Source: an uncultured Gammaproteobacteria bacterium
Lineage (GTDB): Bacteria > Pseudomonadota > Gammaproteobacteria > Pseudomonadales > Ketobacteraceae
Length of the DNA stretch: 33,549 nucleotides
NCBI GenBank assembly: GCA_913063495.1
Contig: CAJXXT010000037.1
Span: 1-33,549, forward strand
Reading direction: 5' to 3'
In this document: positions 1-8,803 of the stretch, piece after piece
Layout: each line of letters opens with the position of its first letter
Numbering within the stretch: the stretch's first letter is position 1
Notes under the pieces: model-generated
Told to the model about the DNA's origin: nothing
The model's input: the letters and a program-made list of their open reading frames with translations, nothing else
Database searches by the model: none
Position numbers and translations under genes: made by a program

Positions 1-1049
1 GCATCAACGATTTCTACAGATCGTTCGGGAGAGAAGCGCCAGTCGGTAGTGAACGATATTACCAAGAATCGGCACTTGGCACGTTCAACCGCAAGGGTGA
101 GGTTGTTGTTATATTCTGCAGCGGGATCAAAATAGTCTAATGCTCGTGTCATTAACAGATAGGTATTGGCATCAAAACTTTCGGAGAATACTTCCCCTTG
201 ATAATTAAGATAACTCTCTACCTGAAATTCAATATCGTAATCAAATTTCAGTTTGCCTTCTCGTAATTCTCGACCAAACTTTTCCCGCATAGCAGCGTCG
301 GATAAATAGGTAATATGTCCCAGCATACGGGCTAATATAAGTCCGGATTTTGGAAAGCTGTCTTTATCGTAGTAGTGACCGCTATGAAAGCCTGGATCCG
401 ACAAAATAGCTTTACGGGCAATTTCGTTAAAAGCAATATTTTGTGCAGAAAGGATTGGAGCTGCGGCGATTACAACGGAATGACGTAAACGCTCTGGGTA
501 ATCGATAGACCACTGAAGTGCTTGCATGCCGCCTAGGCTGCCACCAACAACGGCTGCCCATTGTTCTATGTCTAATACATCCGCTAAGCGAACTTGGCTT
601 TCTACCCAATCTTTGGAGGTGACAATAGGGAAATCAGGGCCGTAGGGCTTGCCTGTGTCAGGGTTGGTACTCTCAGGCCCGGTACTGCCGTGGCAGCCTC
701 CGAGATTATTGATACTGATGACATGAAATACATCGGTATCAATGGCTTTGCCGGGTCCAATACAGGCATCCCACCAGCCGGGGCGCTTATCTGCTGCAGA
801 ATGATACCCCGCCGCGTGGTGATGACCACTTAACGCGTGACAAATTAATATCGCGTTGGATTTAGCCGTATTTAGGGTACCGTAGGTTTCATAAATAATA
901 TCGTATTCTGACAGCGTTTTGCCACATTGTAGGGTTAATGGTTTATCAAAATGTAAGGTTATAGGCGTAATAATGCCCACTGAACCAGGCTTCGCAGAAT
1001 TGATGGAAGATACAGGGATAGAAGGGGGCGTGTTATAAACGTCAGACAT
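1..1049 (-). CDS. metX: Homoserine O-acyltransferase MetX, 3' end beyond window
   Basis: Alpha/beta-hydrolase-fold acyltransferase that acylates homoserine in methionine synthesis in the cytoplasm. Reading the minus strand from ATG at 1049 gives 349 residues with no stop. The family motifs [11 protein letters not shown] and [12 protein letters not shown] are clear; the nucleophile is Ser171 and the triad Asp is Asp336 (in TTDWRFSP). The catalytic His and roughly 30 C-terminal residues lie left of base 1. The sequence closely follows the Pseudomonas protein throughout. Family knowledge: many pseudomonad MetX enzymes use succinyl-CoA rather than acetyl-CoA; the sequence alone does not settle the donor here. 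It is divergent from the porin operon, and metW is the expected next gene off the edge. Identity is very sure, acyl donor unsure. Confidence 0.95.
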   Translation of the reverse strand, partial: MSDVYNTPPSIPVSSINSAKPGSVGIITPITLHFDKPLTLQCGKTLSEYDIIYETYGTLNTAKSNAILICHALSGHHHAAGYHSAADKRPGWWDACIGPGKAIDTDVFHVISINNLGGCHGSTGPESTNPDTGKPYGPDFPIVTSKDWVESQVRLADVLDIEQWAAVVGGSLGGMQALQWSIDYPERLRHSVVIAAAPILSAQNIAFNEIARKAILSDPGFHSGHYYDKDSFPKSGLILARMLGHITYLSDAAMREKFGRELREGKLKFDYDIEFQVESYLNYQGEVFSESFDANTYLLMTRALDYFDPAAEYNNNLTLAVERAKCRFLVISFTTDWRFSPERSVEIVD

Positions 1050-1082
1050 GCAAGCAGGTACTCAACTGCAAAGGAGCGATAG

Positions 1083-1106
1083 CCTCAATAATGGTATCCA
1101 TTGAGG
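1083..1106 (-). promoter_or_regulatory. Hairpin in the metX leader region
   Basis: CCTCAAT (1083-1089) pairs with ATTGAGG (1100-1106), a perfect 7-bp inverted repeat 34 bases upstream of the metX start. It could be a leader hairpin or an operator. I see no SAM-riboswitch-like architecture. Function is unknown. Confidence 0.3.
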
Positions 1107-1216
1107 TGTGAATGGCGCTGATTTTACCGTTTATAGCCTGGGAAGCCTAGTGATTGAGTGAAGTACCTTGCGAGTAGTTTTAACGTGATCATCAATAAGG
1201 GTTTTAATAAAGCCGT

Positions 1217-1245
1217 TTGACATAGCATCTTTGATGCTCAATAGG
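1217..1245 (+). promoter_or_regulatory. Candidate promoter/operator of the porin operon
   Basis: A perfect TTGACA lies at 1217-1222, about 110 bases before the porin ATG. It is followed immediately by the inverted repeat AGCATC-TTT-GATGCT (1224-1238), which would occupy the spacer. No good -10 lies at 16-18 bases (AATAGG at 1240 is poor). If it is a promoter, it probably needs an activator that binds the palindrome. Confidence 0.3.
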
Positions 1246-1330
1246 CACAATTCAGTGTTATATGCTTGAAGGGTTACCAATATCCGCTTTACTTATAGGA
1301 TGTAGCTAGGAATTGGTAAGAGTGTCAAAT

Positions 1331-2968
1331 ATGACGGAAAAAAAATATTCAGTGGCGTGGAGTGTTCGAGAGCATCCTTACCAACTATATGTTGGCGGTT
1401 GGCGTAAAATGGCACTAATGGTGTTTTTGCTCGCTTTTTGTGGAATGACAGCATCGGTTTACGCATCTGAGTTATTCCTCTCTGAATTGGCCCCAGCTAA
1501 ACTTGCGTCAGCTTCATCTGATACTGCACGTATTGAAGCACTTGAGGAGCAACTTGCTCAGCTTACTCAAGATCAAGAAACTCAGCGAAGTACGTTGGAA
1601 GATTTATTAAATCGTGTTGATATCACGGGTTATGTGAGCTTGCGAGGGGGGAAGCTTAATGAAAAAGATTTTACGTATTTGGGTGCATTAGAGGATGAAT
1701 GGTCGTTTTCATCGGAAACAACGTTTGGTATTCAGATAAAGGCTCCCCTGGCTGACAGCGCCAGTGTGTTATTACAATTTTCTGGAGATAGTTTAGAGAG
1801 CCAAGCAGAGGTAGATTGGGCATTTTTGGAGTATCGGGCATCATCCGCGGTGACCGTTCGGGGTGGACGTTTGCGGGTCCCCGGTTTTATGGTCTCAGAA
1901 TATCGAGAAGTTGGATATGCCTACCCATGGGTGCAGACCCCCTTGGAAGTTTATGGATTGACCCCATTTCTACGGTATGAAGGTCTCGATTTACGTTATT
2001 TTCTAACATTGGGTGAAGTTGACCTGCGGTTTAATCCGTTTATTGGTAGTACTCGAAATCAAGAGCTTTCTGTTGGGCGTGTACGTTATGCAGAGCAAAA
2101 CAGCCAGTTTGGAGGTCTTGATATTCAGTTAAATTACCACGCCATTACCGCTCGATTTAGCTATTCAAAATATGACTTTGATATTGTAGGTGCAACTTGG
2201 GACGAGTCTATGGAGATCTTGATTGAAGGTCAGGAAATTGTTCCTGGCAATCCGCCTGTAGAGTTCTTAGGTATCGTTGATATCATTGATTCATTGGTTG
2301 GTGCGGCTGCAGGGGTAGCACTTTCAGATCCAGCGCAGGCAGCTGCTTATAACGCAGAAGCGGCTTCTTTTGCGGCCCAAAGAATGAACTATTCCAATGA
2401 CTCTATTATGGGTGGTGATCAAAATGCCGAATACTTCAGCTTAGGGCTTAGCTACGATTCAGAATATACATTGATAATGGCCGAAGTGATAAAAGGGGGG
2501 ATTGATGGAGCGTTCCCAGATGCAGAGGGGGGTTATGTGACATTTGGTTATCGGTTTGGAAATTGGATGCCGCATTTAACCTATGCAACGATTAAAAGCA
2601 CCGATGATAGCGAACGGGATCCACTTCCTGATTTTTTGGCGACCGATGCACTATGGGCCTCTCCTGCTTTGGCGGAGGTCGCGGCGGGTATTGAGGGTGT
2701 TAACACGCTAGTTAACCTGGTCAATGAAACCCGAAACTTAAGTAGTCCAGACCAATGTTCCTGGACACTTGGTCTACGGTGGGATCCAATATCCGGTGTA
2801 GCAGTAAAAGTAGAGTATCAATATATTGAGTTACGTGGAGAAAGCTATGGGTATATATTACCAAAATCGATAGTTGATGGATCGGGTGGCGCGGTGGGCG
2901 CCACTGGATTTCAGGATAAAGTCGATAATGTTGACGTGATTAAAGTATCGTTGGATCTGGTGTTTTAA
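1331..2968 (+). CDS. Outer-membrane porin-like beta-barrel protein with N-terminal coiled coil
   Basis: About 545 residues from ATG 1331; an in-frame TTG at 1313 and ATG at 1409 are alternatives. ATG 1331 keeps the WRK charge cluster ahead of the hydrophobic stretch ALMVFLLAFCGMTA and a cleavage site near SVYA/S. After the signal comes a short coiled coil (ARIEALEEQLAQLTQ), then about 450 residues of alternating hydrophobic/aromatic strands ending in the terminal Phe typical of BAM-assembled barrels (VSLDLVF). An Ala-rich segment near residues 325-350 (GAAAGVALSDPAQAAAYNAEAA) looks like a long loop. It resembles trimeric porins of the DcaP kind in layout; substrate cannot be inferred. It is the first gene of an apparent operon with the PstS-like protein 3 bases downstream and the hybrid kinase. 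Confidence 0.75.
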   Translation: MTEKKYSVAWSVREHPYQLYVGGWRKMALMVFLLAFCGMTASVYASELFLSELAPAKLASASSDTARIEALEEQLAQLTQDQETQRSTLEDLLNRVDITGYVSLRGGKLNEKDFTYLGALEDEWSFSSETTFGIQIKAPLADSASVLLQFSGDSLESQAEVDWAFLEYRASSAVTVRGGRLRVPGFMVSEYREVGYAYPWVQTPLEVYGLTPFLRYEGLDLRYFLTLGEVDLRFNPFIGSTRNQELSVGRVRYAEQNSQFGGLDIQLNYHAITARFSYSKYDFDIVGATWDESMEILIEGQEIVPGNPPVEFLGIVDIIDSLVGAAAGVALSDPAQAAAYNAEAASFAAQRMNYSNDSIMGGDQNAEYFSLGLSYDSEYTLIMAEVIKGGIDGAFPDAEGGYVTFGYRFGNWMPHLTYATIKSTDDSERDPLPDFLATDALWASPALAEVAAGIEGVNTLVNLVNETRNLSSPDQCSWTLGLRWDPISGVAVKVEYQYIELRGESYGYILPKSIVDGSGGAVGATGFQDKVDNVDVIKVSLDLVF

Positions 2969-2971
2969 CCA

Positions 2972-3472
2972 ATGAGACAACAAAAGAAACACCTCACCCG
3001 ATTATTAGGCTTGATGTTATGGTTTGGTACTGTATTTTTGGCTAATTATGTTGGAGCAGAATCTGATGTTAGTGCGGAATTCGATGTTGGGACAGGGACA
3101 AGACTTAACAATGAATTGTTTATCATTGTTAACGTGAACAACTCCATTGATCACATGTCGGTGAATCAGCTAGGCCGCATTTTTAGCAAAAAAGTGAAGA
3201 AATTTGATAATGAGATGGCATCTTTACCCGTTGCACAGAAAAGTAGTCGCGCTGTTACGGCAAATTTTAATAAACACGTTTTGAAAAAGAATGAACAACA
3301 ACTCAAGTATTACTGGGCGCGAAAGATGTTTTCGGGATCCAGCAAACCTCCTAAATCGCTCGCATCTGACATGGAGGTGATAAAATTTGTTGCTAGTGTA
3401 AAAAATGCGGTGGGCTATATTAGCCAAAAACCAAAGAATAAAAAGGTAAAAGTGATTACCATTGAGCCCTAG
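2972..3472 (+). CDS. Small periplasmic PstS-like (type 2 PBP-like) protein
   Basis: 166 residues with a signal peptide (RQQKKHLTR, then a hydrophobic stretch, cleavage near VGA/ES around residue 29). The mature part carries the pattern of the short phosphate-binding-protein-like family: a beta strand FIIVNVNN, the segment QLGRIFSKKVKKF, then YYWARKMFSGSSKPPKSLAS and a closing AVGYIS. It is about half the length of true PstS, so it is a single-lobe relative, not a transporter component, and no ABC permease or ATPase is nearby. It starts 3 bases after the porin stop, so they are translationally close, and the hybrid kinase follows 71 bases later. A role as periplasmic ligand-presenting partner of the kinase or porin is inference. 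Confidence 0.7.
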   Translation: MRQQKKHLTRLLGLMLWFGTVFLANYVGAESDVSAEFDVGTGTRLNNELFIIVNVNNSIDHMSVNQLGRIFSKKVKKFDNEMASLPVAQKSSRAVTANFNKHVLKKNEQQLKYYWARKMFSGSSKPPKSLASDMEVIKFVASVKNAVGYISQKPKNKKVKVITIEP

Positions 3473-3474
3473 TG

Positions 3475-3491
3475 TCTCGAGTGTGTCGAGA
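3475..3491 (+). other. Intercistronic hairpin
   Basis: TCTCGA-GTGTG-TCGAGA is a perfect 6-bp stem with a 5-base loop, just after the stop of the PstS-like gene. No T-run follows, so it is more likely a processing or stability hairpin than a terminator. Confidence 0.35.
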
Positions 3492-3543
3492 GTGATGCAA
3501 TGGTGATGTTTCAAACGTAAATTATTTAATATAGTGGAAAACT

Positions 3544-6500
3544 ATGAGTGGAGTGCGAGATCTTTCAATACGACTAAAAGTTATTCTTGTAGCGGTTATT
3601 GGTGTAATGGGATTTTTGGTCGTTATTTGGGTTAACTTTAATTATTACCTCGATACTAATTCGCAGTTAACCCGACTAAAAAATACCGAATATCCGGTGT
3701 TAGGTGGCGCACATGAATTGCAAATCGCGTTGGCTGATATTGAACGTACTTATGAGCTAAGTTTTTTGGAATCAGATAAGGATACACTAGAAGAAGGGCG
3801 TCAGTTAGTGGCGTTAACTAAAAGTGGGGTTGAGGAATTACAGAGAATATCCCCCCATCTTTCTGATCGTCTCAACAAATTGTTAAAGCACTTTGAAGAC
3901 TATTCAGAAGCGCTAGATAGTTATACCCAGGATTTCATTGATGGAAAGCTGGATGAAGATATTATGTTTGAGGCTTTTGAGGAGGTTAGCCACAAACGTA
4001 GTTTATATGAGCGTGATTTACGGGCTTTTACAGAGACCTTAGGTTATGACTTTGGTGACGCCATTCAAGGCATGCAAGATCAAGGTATTGTCGCGGTTCA
4101 GCGTGAGATGGCCATTGGCAGTGTTCTGATTGTCAGTATAATTTTTGTAGCATATGTATTAGTAAGGGATATTTTGTTTGCCATCAACAAAGCTGTGTCT
4201 GTGGCGGATGAGATTGCAACGGGAAATCTTGATATAAAAATAAGCAACCTTAGAGATGATGAAACTGGACGGCTGATGCATGCGTTAAGGACGATGCGTA
4301 ATCGCCTAAAAGAACAGCGGAAGACCGATGAAACACGCGCCAATAACCAAATGCGAATCACTCATCTCAATGATGCTATGCGTGGAGAACTGTCATTAGA
4401 GAAGTTATCTCAGAAAGTGTTAAGTTGCATGGCAACGGAGCTTAATGTTTTGGTGGGTCGATTATTTGAGGCCGATGGTGATACTCTTAATTATGTTTCA
4501 GGGTATGCATTTGATGCGTCCAATGGGGAAAAGAATAATTTTAAATTTGGAGAGTCGTTGATTGGTCAATGTGCAGTAGATAAAAAAATCTTGGTGATCA
4601 ATGATGTTCCAGAGGACTATATTTCTGTGTCCTCCGGTGTAGGTAAAGCTGTCCCTAAGCGCCTTATTATATTTCCGCTTATTCACAATGAAGAGCTAAA
4701 GGGTGTTATCGAACTCGCAACGTTTGCTGAATTTGATAAAAATATGATGTCCTACATTACTGATGGTAGTGAAGGTGTTGCGATAGCAATTAGTGCGGGT
4801 AAATCGCGGTTAAAACTATCCAATATGCTAGCAAAAACACAAGCGCAAGCCGCGGCGATGGAAAATCAAAAAGAAGAATTGCGTGTTACCAATGAGGAAC
4901 TTGAGGAGCAGGCTAGGGAATTACGTCATTCTGAGGAAAGTTTGCAAGCTCAGCAAGAAGAACTTCGAGTAATGAATGAAGAACTCGAAGAAAGAACTAA
5001 AATGCTGGATCACCAGAAGAAAGAGATTTTAAAGAAAAATGTGGAATTAGAAAAATCTCGAGAAGTAATGGTTCAAAAAACAGACCAGTTAGAAATGAGT
5101 GGAAAGTACAAGTCTGAATTTTTATCAACGATGTCTCATGAACTAAGAACGCCGCTAAATAGTATTCTTATATTGTCTCAAGGTTTGGCAAATAATAAAC
5201 AGAATAATCTTGCAGAAAAAGAAGTGGAACATGCTCGTGTTATTCACTCTTCAGGTGAGGATCTGCTATCACTTATTAATGATATTTTGGATTTATCAAA
5301 AGTAGAAGAGGGTAAGTTGGAACTTGTTATTGATGATGTCTCACCAGAAGATATTATGAGTGATATCAAGCAACAGTTTAGTTATGAAGCAGAAACAAAA
5401 AATATTGAATTGCTTTCTGAAATAAAAGATGTTCCAAATATATTGGCAATAGACAAACACCGATTAAATCAAATATTAAGAAACTTTTTGTCCAATGCTT
5501 TCAAATTTACCGCGACAGGAAGTATTACTATTGCAATCTTGGATCGAGATGAAAAATTAATGCCAACTCGATCAGATTTACTTGATTCAGAGTATTTTGT
5601 TATTAAAGTGGTAGATACTGGGATAGGCATTCCAGAAGATAAGCAACAATCAATTTTCGAAGCGTTTCAACAGGCTGATGGCACGACAAGCCGACAGTAT
5701 GGAGGTACGGGGCTGGGATTGACTATCTCCAGGGAGTTGTCCCATATCATGGGTGGGGAAATACGTGTACATAGTGATGGTGAAGGGAAAGGTTCAACAT
5801 TTGCTCTATTTTTGCCGATTGCTTTTCAAAGTGTTGATTCGATAAACCAGATTCAATCGACAGAGACCACGCTGGCGGTGAGTGGGGATAAAGCGGAGGT
5901 AGTAGCGGCGACAAAAACATTAGGCACCAAACTATCTCACGATAAGCCGGATGTACGATCAGTGCTTATTATTGAAGATGATAATAATTTTTCTGATATA
6001 TTATCGGATCTTGCTATTGATTTTGGTTTGACACCCTGGGTTAAGAGTAGTGGTGAAGATGCATTGTTATTGTTGAAGGAGAAATTGCCGGGTGCAATTA
6101 TATTGGATCTTGGATTGCCTGGTATTAGTGGAAAAAATCTTTTAGAAATATTAAAGAAAAGCGAGCGAACCAAATCAATTCCAGTACATGTTATTTCGGG
6201 ACGTGAAGAGTCAGATAGTGTGTTGGCGTTAGGTGCCGTAGATTTTTTGAATAAGCCCGTTAATAAGAACAGCATTCAGGCGTTGTTAAAACAGATTAAA
6301 CATGAGGCAACAGCAGCGGTTAAACGTTTGCTGATTATTGAAGATGATCCAATTCAGCAGCAAGCGTTGAATGATTTGTTTTCTGTTAAAGATATATATT
6401 TTGATGTGGTTGATAACGGTGCAAAAGCAGAAGCGTTGTTAAAAGACAATGATTACGACTGTATCGTGATGGATTTGCGGCTTCCTGATTCATCAGGGCT

Positions 6501-7125
6501 CGATATTTTACGGAAACTACGTTCGTTAGAGAAAAATCATCATGTGCCAGCAATTATCTATACTGCGATGGATGTTAGTCGAGAAATGGAAGCTGAATTA
6601 CGCAAAGTGGCTGATCGAATTATATTAAAATCCGGAAATGCAATGGACAGGCTACTCAATGAAACCTCGTTATTCCTTAATTGGGTTGATTCCCAACAAG
6701 AAGGTGAACGCAGTGATAGAGTAGATGATGATACCAGTGAGGCGTTAAACGGTCGCCATATTTTGATGGTGGATGATGATATGCGAAATCTGTATTCATT
6801 GTCTGCGGCTTTAGAAGATTTTGGACTAATTATTAGCACCGCATCTACCGGTCAAGAAGCGTTAGATTTTCTTGCCAAAGATAGCTCTGTTGAATTGATT
6901 CTAATGGATATCATGATGCCAGAAATGGATGGTTATGAAGCAACAACACGGATACGAGCGCAGGAGAAGTATGCAAAATTGCCGATTATTGCGCTAACCG
7001 CAAAAGCAATGCAAGAAGATAAATCTCGATGTATTGAAGTTGGGGCAAGTGATTATTTCCCTAAACCTGTTGATGTTACAAAATTAGTGAGTGTTATGAA
7101 AGTATGGTTACGGCAGAAGCAATAA
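3544..7125 (+). CDS. Membrane hybrid histidine kinase: sensor-HAMP-GAF-HisKA-HATPase-3xREC
   Basis: 1193 residues. Order seen: TM1 about 12-31; periplasmic helical region to 188 (MCP-like four-helix-bundle look); TM2 about 189-207; HAMP 208-261; GAF about 279-415; Glu/Gln-rich coiled coil 425-520; HisKA with phospho-acceptor His532 in SHELRTPLNS; HATPase with N-box LRNFLSNAFKF and G-boxes DTGIGIPE and GGTGLGLTIS. Three receivers follow with acceptor Asp855, Asp977 and Asp1122. All key residues are present, so kinase and receivers should be active. No output domain and no Hpt are present; signal must leave through phosphotransfer or protein contact. The porin and PstS-like genes precede it and CheR, CheB and GGDEF-EAL genes follow on the same strand. 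The ligand is unknown. Confidence 0.93.
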   Translation: MSGVRDLSIRLKVILVAVIGVMGFLVVIWVNFNYYLDTNSQLTRLKNTEYPVLGGAHELQIALADIERTYELSFLESDKDTLEEGRQLVALTKSGVEELQRISPHLSDRLNKLLKHFEDYSEALDSYTQDFIDGKLDEDIMFEAFEEVSHKRSLYERDLRAFTETLGYDFGDAIQGMQDQGIVAVQREMAIGSVLIVSIIFVAYVLVRDILFAINKAVSVADEIATGNLDIKISNLRDDETGRLMHALRTMRNRLKEQRKTDETRANNQMRITHLNDAMRGELSLEKLSQKVLSCMATELNVLVGRLFEADGDTLNYVSGYAFDASNGEKNNFKFGESLIGQCAVDKKILVINDVPEDYISVSSGVGKAVPKRLIIFPLIHNEELKGVIELATFAEFDKNMMSYITDGSEGVAIAISAGKSRLKLSNMLAKTQAQAAAMENQKEELRVTNEELEEQARELRHSEESLQAQQEELRVMNEELEERTKMLDHQKKEILKKNVELEKSREVMVQKTDQLEMSGKYKSEFLSTMSHELRTPLNSILILSQGLANNKQNNLAEKEVEHARVIHSSGEDLLSLINDILDLSKVEEGKLELVIDDVSPEDIMSDIKQQFSYEAETKNIELLSEIKDVPNILAIDKHRLNQILRNFLSNAFKFTATGSITIAILDRDEKLMPTRSDLLDSEYFVIKVVDTGIGIPEDKQQSIFEAFQQADGTTSRQYGGTGLGLTISRELSHIMGGEIRVHSDGEGKGSTFALFLPIAFQSVDSINQIQSTETTLAVSGDKAEVVAATKTLGTKLSHDKPDVRSVLIIEDDNNFSDILSDLAIDFGLTPWVKSSGEDALLLLKEKLPGAIILDLGLPGISGKNLLEILKKSERTKSIPVHVISGREESDSVLALGAVDFLNKPVNKNSIQALLKQIKHEATAAVKRLLIIEDDPIQQQALNDLFSVKDIYFDVVDNGAKAEALLKDNDYDCIVMDLRLPDSSGLDILRKLRSLEKNHHVPAIIYTAMDVSREMEAELRKVADRIILKSGNAMDRLLNETSLFLNWVDSQQEGERSDRVDDDTSEALNGRHILMVDDDMRNLYSLSAALEDFGLIISTASTGQEALDFLAKDSSVELILMDIMMPEMDGYEATTRIRAQEKYAKLPIIALTAKAMQEDKSRCIEVGASDYFPKPVDVTKLVSVMKVWLRQKQ

Positions 7126-7180
7126 TGAAAGTACTCGTGATAAAAATCGCAATAAATTGAACAGTAAAAATTGGAACTAA

Positions 7181-7240
7181 CTATTCAGTGGATTTTTGAA
7201 TCTTGCTAATTCAGGGCGGTCTTGGAGATCCGCTGAATAG
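7181..7240 (+). repeat. 13-bp inverted repeat after the hybrid kinase gene
   Basis: CTATTCAGTGGAT (7181-7193) pairs with ATCCGCTGAATAG (7228-7240) over 13 bp with one T:G wobble and a 34-base loop. Its right arm lies inside the dispersed repeat at 7208-7247. It lacks a trailing T-run. It could be a mobile or REP-like unit, or an attenuator between the kinase and cheR genes. Confidence 0.5.
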
Positions 7241-7247
7241 TAATAAA
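7208..7247 (+). repeat. Dispersed intergenic repeat, copy A
   Basis: The segment starting AATTCAGGGCGGTCTTGGAG and ending GAATAGT matches copy B at 18800-18846 with only a few substitutions, except that copy B carries 8 extra bases. Both copies are intergenic and in the same orientation, ending 33-38 bases before a start codon. The core can fold as GCGG/CCGC around a CTTGGA-containing loop. Confidence 0.6.
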
Positions 7248-7280
7248 CACCGTAAGTTCGACCAACAAGGTTGTTAACAC

Positions 7281-8117
7281 GTGCCAAAATATCAAAATGA
7301 TGAAGATTACGATATTCATGCCTTACTAGAAGTTATTTACTTAAAGTGGGGTTACGATTTTCGTGGTTATTCCAAAGCATCGCTGACGCGTCGCATTTTC
7401 TTTTTTTTACAAGAAGAGCGAATAGATAGGATTCCAGATTTACAATACCGTATTGTAAGAGATCGAGCGCTTTTTTCTCGTTTTATTAAAGATGTAACGG
7501 TGAATGTAACGGAAATGTTTAGAGATCCTTCATTTTATGCATCGGTTAAACAGCATATTATTGCTCAATTAAAAACCTATCCACATATAAAGATATGGCA
7601 TGCGGGATGTGCAACGGGAGAAGAGGTGTATTCTCTCGCAATGCTGTTAGATCAAGAAGGTTTGTTGGATAGAGCAACAATTTATGCGACGGATATTAAT
7701 CGTTCTGTATTAGATAGGGCCAAAAAAGGGATATACAGTGATAGCCATTTAAGCCAGTACCAGCAAAATTATAGGGACGCGGGTTTAAAGGGGGATTTAT
7801 TAGATTATTTTGAAAAAGGTTACGATCACGTTATTGTTGATTCTCGATTGAGAAAAAATATTGTTTTTACCGAGCATGACCTGGTCATTGATCATGTATT
7901 TGGGGAAATGCAGTTGATTTTTTGCCGTAACGTACTGATTTATTTTACGCGAGCATTACAAGATAAGGTAATTGGGCTGTTCACTGAAAGTTTAGATTTT
8001 GGTGGTTACCTATGTTTAGGTATTAAAGAAAGTTTAGATTTTTTTAATGGCAGGGCGATGTATACCGCTGTAGATGCGGATCATCGATTGTTCCAAAAAA
8101 CCAGTACTAAAGGTTAA
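7281..8117 (+). CDS. CheR-family protein-glutamate methyltransferase
   Basis: 278 residues from a GTG start; an AAGG lies about 10 bases upstream and no in-frame ATG exists near the N-terminus. The N-terminal helical domain contains the substrate-contact segment VTVNVTEMFRDPSFY. The SAM-binding motif HAGCATGEE is at residues 107-115, with ATDINRSVLDRA and FCRNVLIYF further on, as in classical CheR. It uses S-adenosylmethionine to methylate glutamates on signalling proteins. There is no MCP in this block (the nearest is pilJ, 21 kb away with its own CheR, PilK), so the substrate is unclear. It is followed 17 bases later by a CheB-type esterase, making a methylation/demethylation pair beside the hybrid kinase. 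Confidence 0.9.
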   Translation: MPKYQNDEDYDIHALLEVIYLKWGYDFRGYSKASLTRRIFFFLQEERIDRIPDLQYRIVRDRALFSRFIKDVTVNVTEMFRDPSFYASVKQHIIAQLKTYPHIKIWHAGCATGEEVYSLAMLLDQEGLLDRATIYATDINRSVLDRAKKGIYSDSHLSQYQQNYRDAGLKGDLLDYFEKGYDHVIVDSRLRKNIVFTEHDLVIDHVFGEMQLIFCRNVLIYFTRALQDKVIGLFTESLDFGGYLCLGIKESLDFFNGRAMYTAVDADHRLFQKTSTKG

Positions 8118-8134
8118 GGCTAGGTCGCGGTAGT

Positions 8135-8731
8135 GTGATGTTGATGAACCCAGACAAAACGACGTTTTCCAAACTGGTGGTGATTGGCACATCATGGGGT
8201 GGTATTGATGCGCTTAAAGCACTATTAGGCCGATTAAACGCACCGTTTACCTTCGCTTTGGTGGTGGTTATCCATCAAGAGCGTCATAAAAAGAGTCACC
8301 TATCAACGATATTTGCCAGAATGGTGCCTTTTCCTGTTCTGGAGGCTGAGGATAAACAACAGATATTACCGGGTAATATGTACATTTCTACCCCTAATTA
8401 TCATTTGTTGGTGGAGCAGGACGGAACCTTGTCCCATACTATTGATAGTGCTGTGAATTTTTGTAGACCATCTGTTGATGTTTTATTTCAAACTGCGGCT
8501 GATGCCTTTGGTGACCGTGTTATTGCTATTGTGTTAACAGGGGCTAACCAGGACGGGGCAGAGGGGGCGAAGTGGATACAACAACGAGGGGGCAAGGTCT
8601 ATGTACAGGACCCAAAAGAGGCAGAGGCGAAAGTGATGCCATTAGCAACAATTGCCAAGATTGACGTGGATCTCATTGGGAACCTAGATACATTAGCTTT
8701 GACGTTAAATAATTTGGAGCGCAAGACATAG
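8135..8731 (+). CDS. CheB-type methylesterase, catalytic domain only
   Basis: 198 residues. The start is ambiguous (GTG 8135, ATG 8138, ATG 8144). Catalytic residues align with CheB: Ser20 in GTSWGG, His47 in VVIHQE, Asp140 in LTGANQDGA, so it should be active as a protein-glutamate methylesterase/deamidase. The usual N-terminal receiver is absent, so phosphorylation would not relieve autoinhibition as in classical CheB; activity may be constitutive or gated by a partner such as one of the kinase receivers (inference). It lies between cheR and the c-di-GMP gene, in apparent operon order. Confidence 0.9.
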   Translation: MMLMNPDKTTFSKLVVIGTSWGGIDALKALLGRLNAPFTFALVVVIHQERHKKSHLSTIFARMVPFPVLEAEDKQQILPGNMYISTPNYHLLVEQDGTLSHTIDSAVNFCRPSVDVLFQTAADAFGDRVIAIVLTGANQDGAEGAKWIQQRGGKVYVQDPKEAEAKVMPLATIAKIDVDLIGNLDTLALTLNNLERKT

Positions 8732-8803
8732 TGAACAGCTTTAGGTGTGGTCTATCTCTGCTTAATAGATCAAAAATGATGTCATTACAGGTTGTTATTA
8801 TTA

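Noticed and set aside
594..833. Open frames on both strands inside the metX region
   Set aside because: They overlap the strongly conserved MetX frame and have no recognisable family.
1050..1330. SAM-type riboswitch for metX
   Set aside because: Only a simple short hairpin is seen; there is no multi-helix arrangement resembling a known SAM riboswitch class.
3224..3514. 96-codon minus-strand frame opposite the PstS-like gene
   Set aside because: Cysteine/histidine-rich shadow of a well-supported gene, with no motifs.
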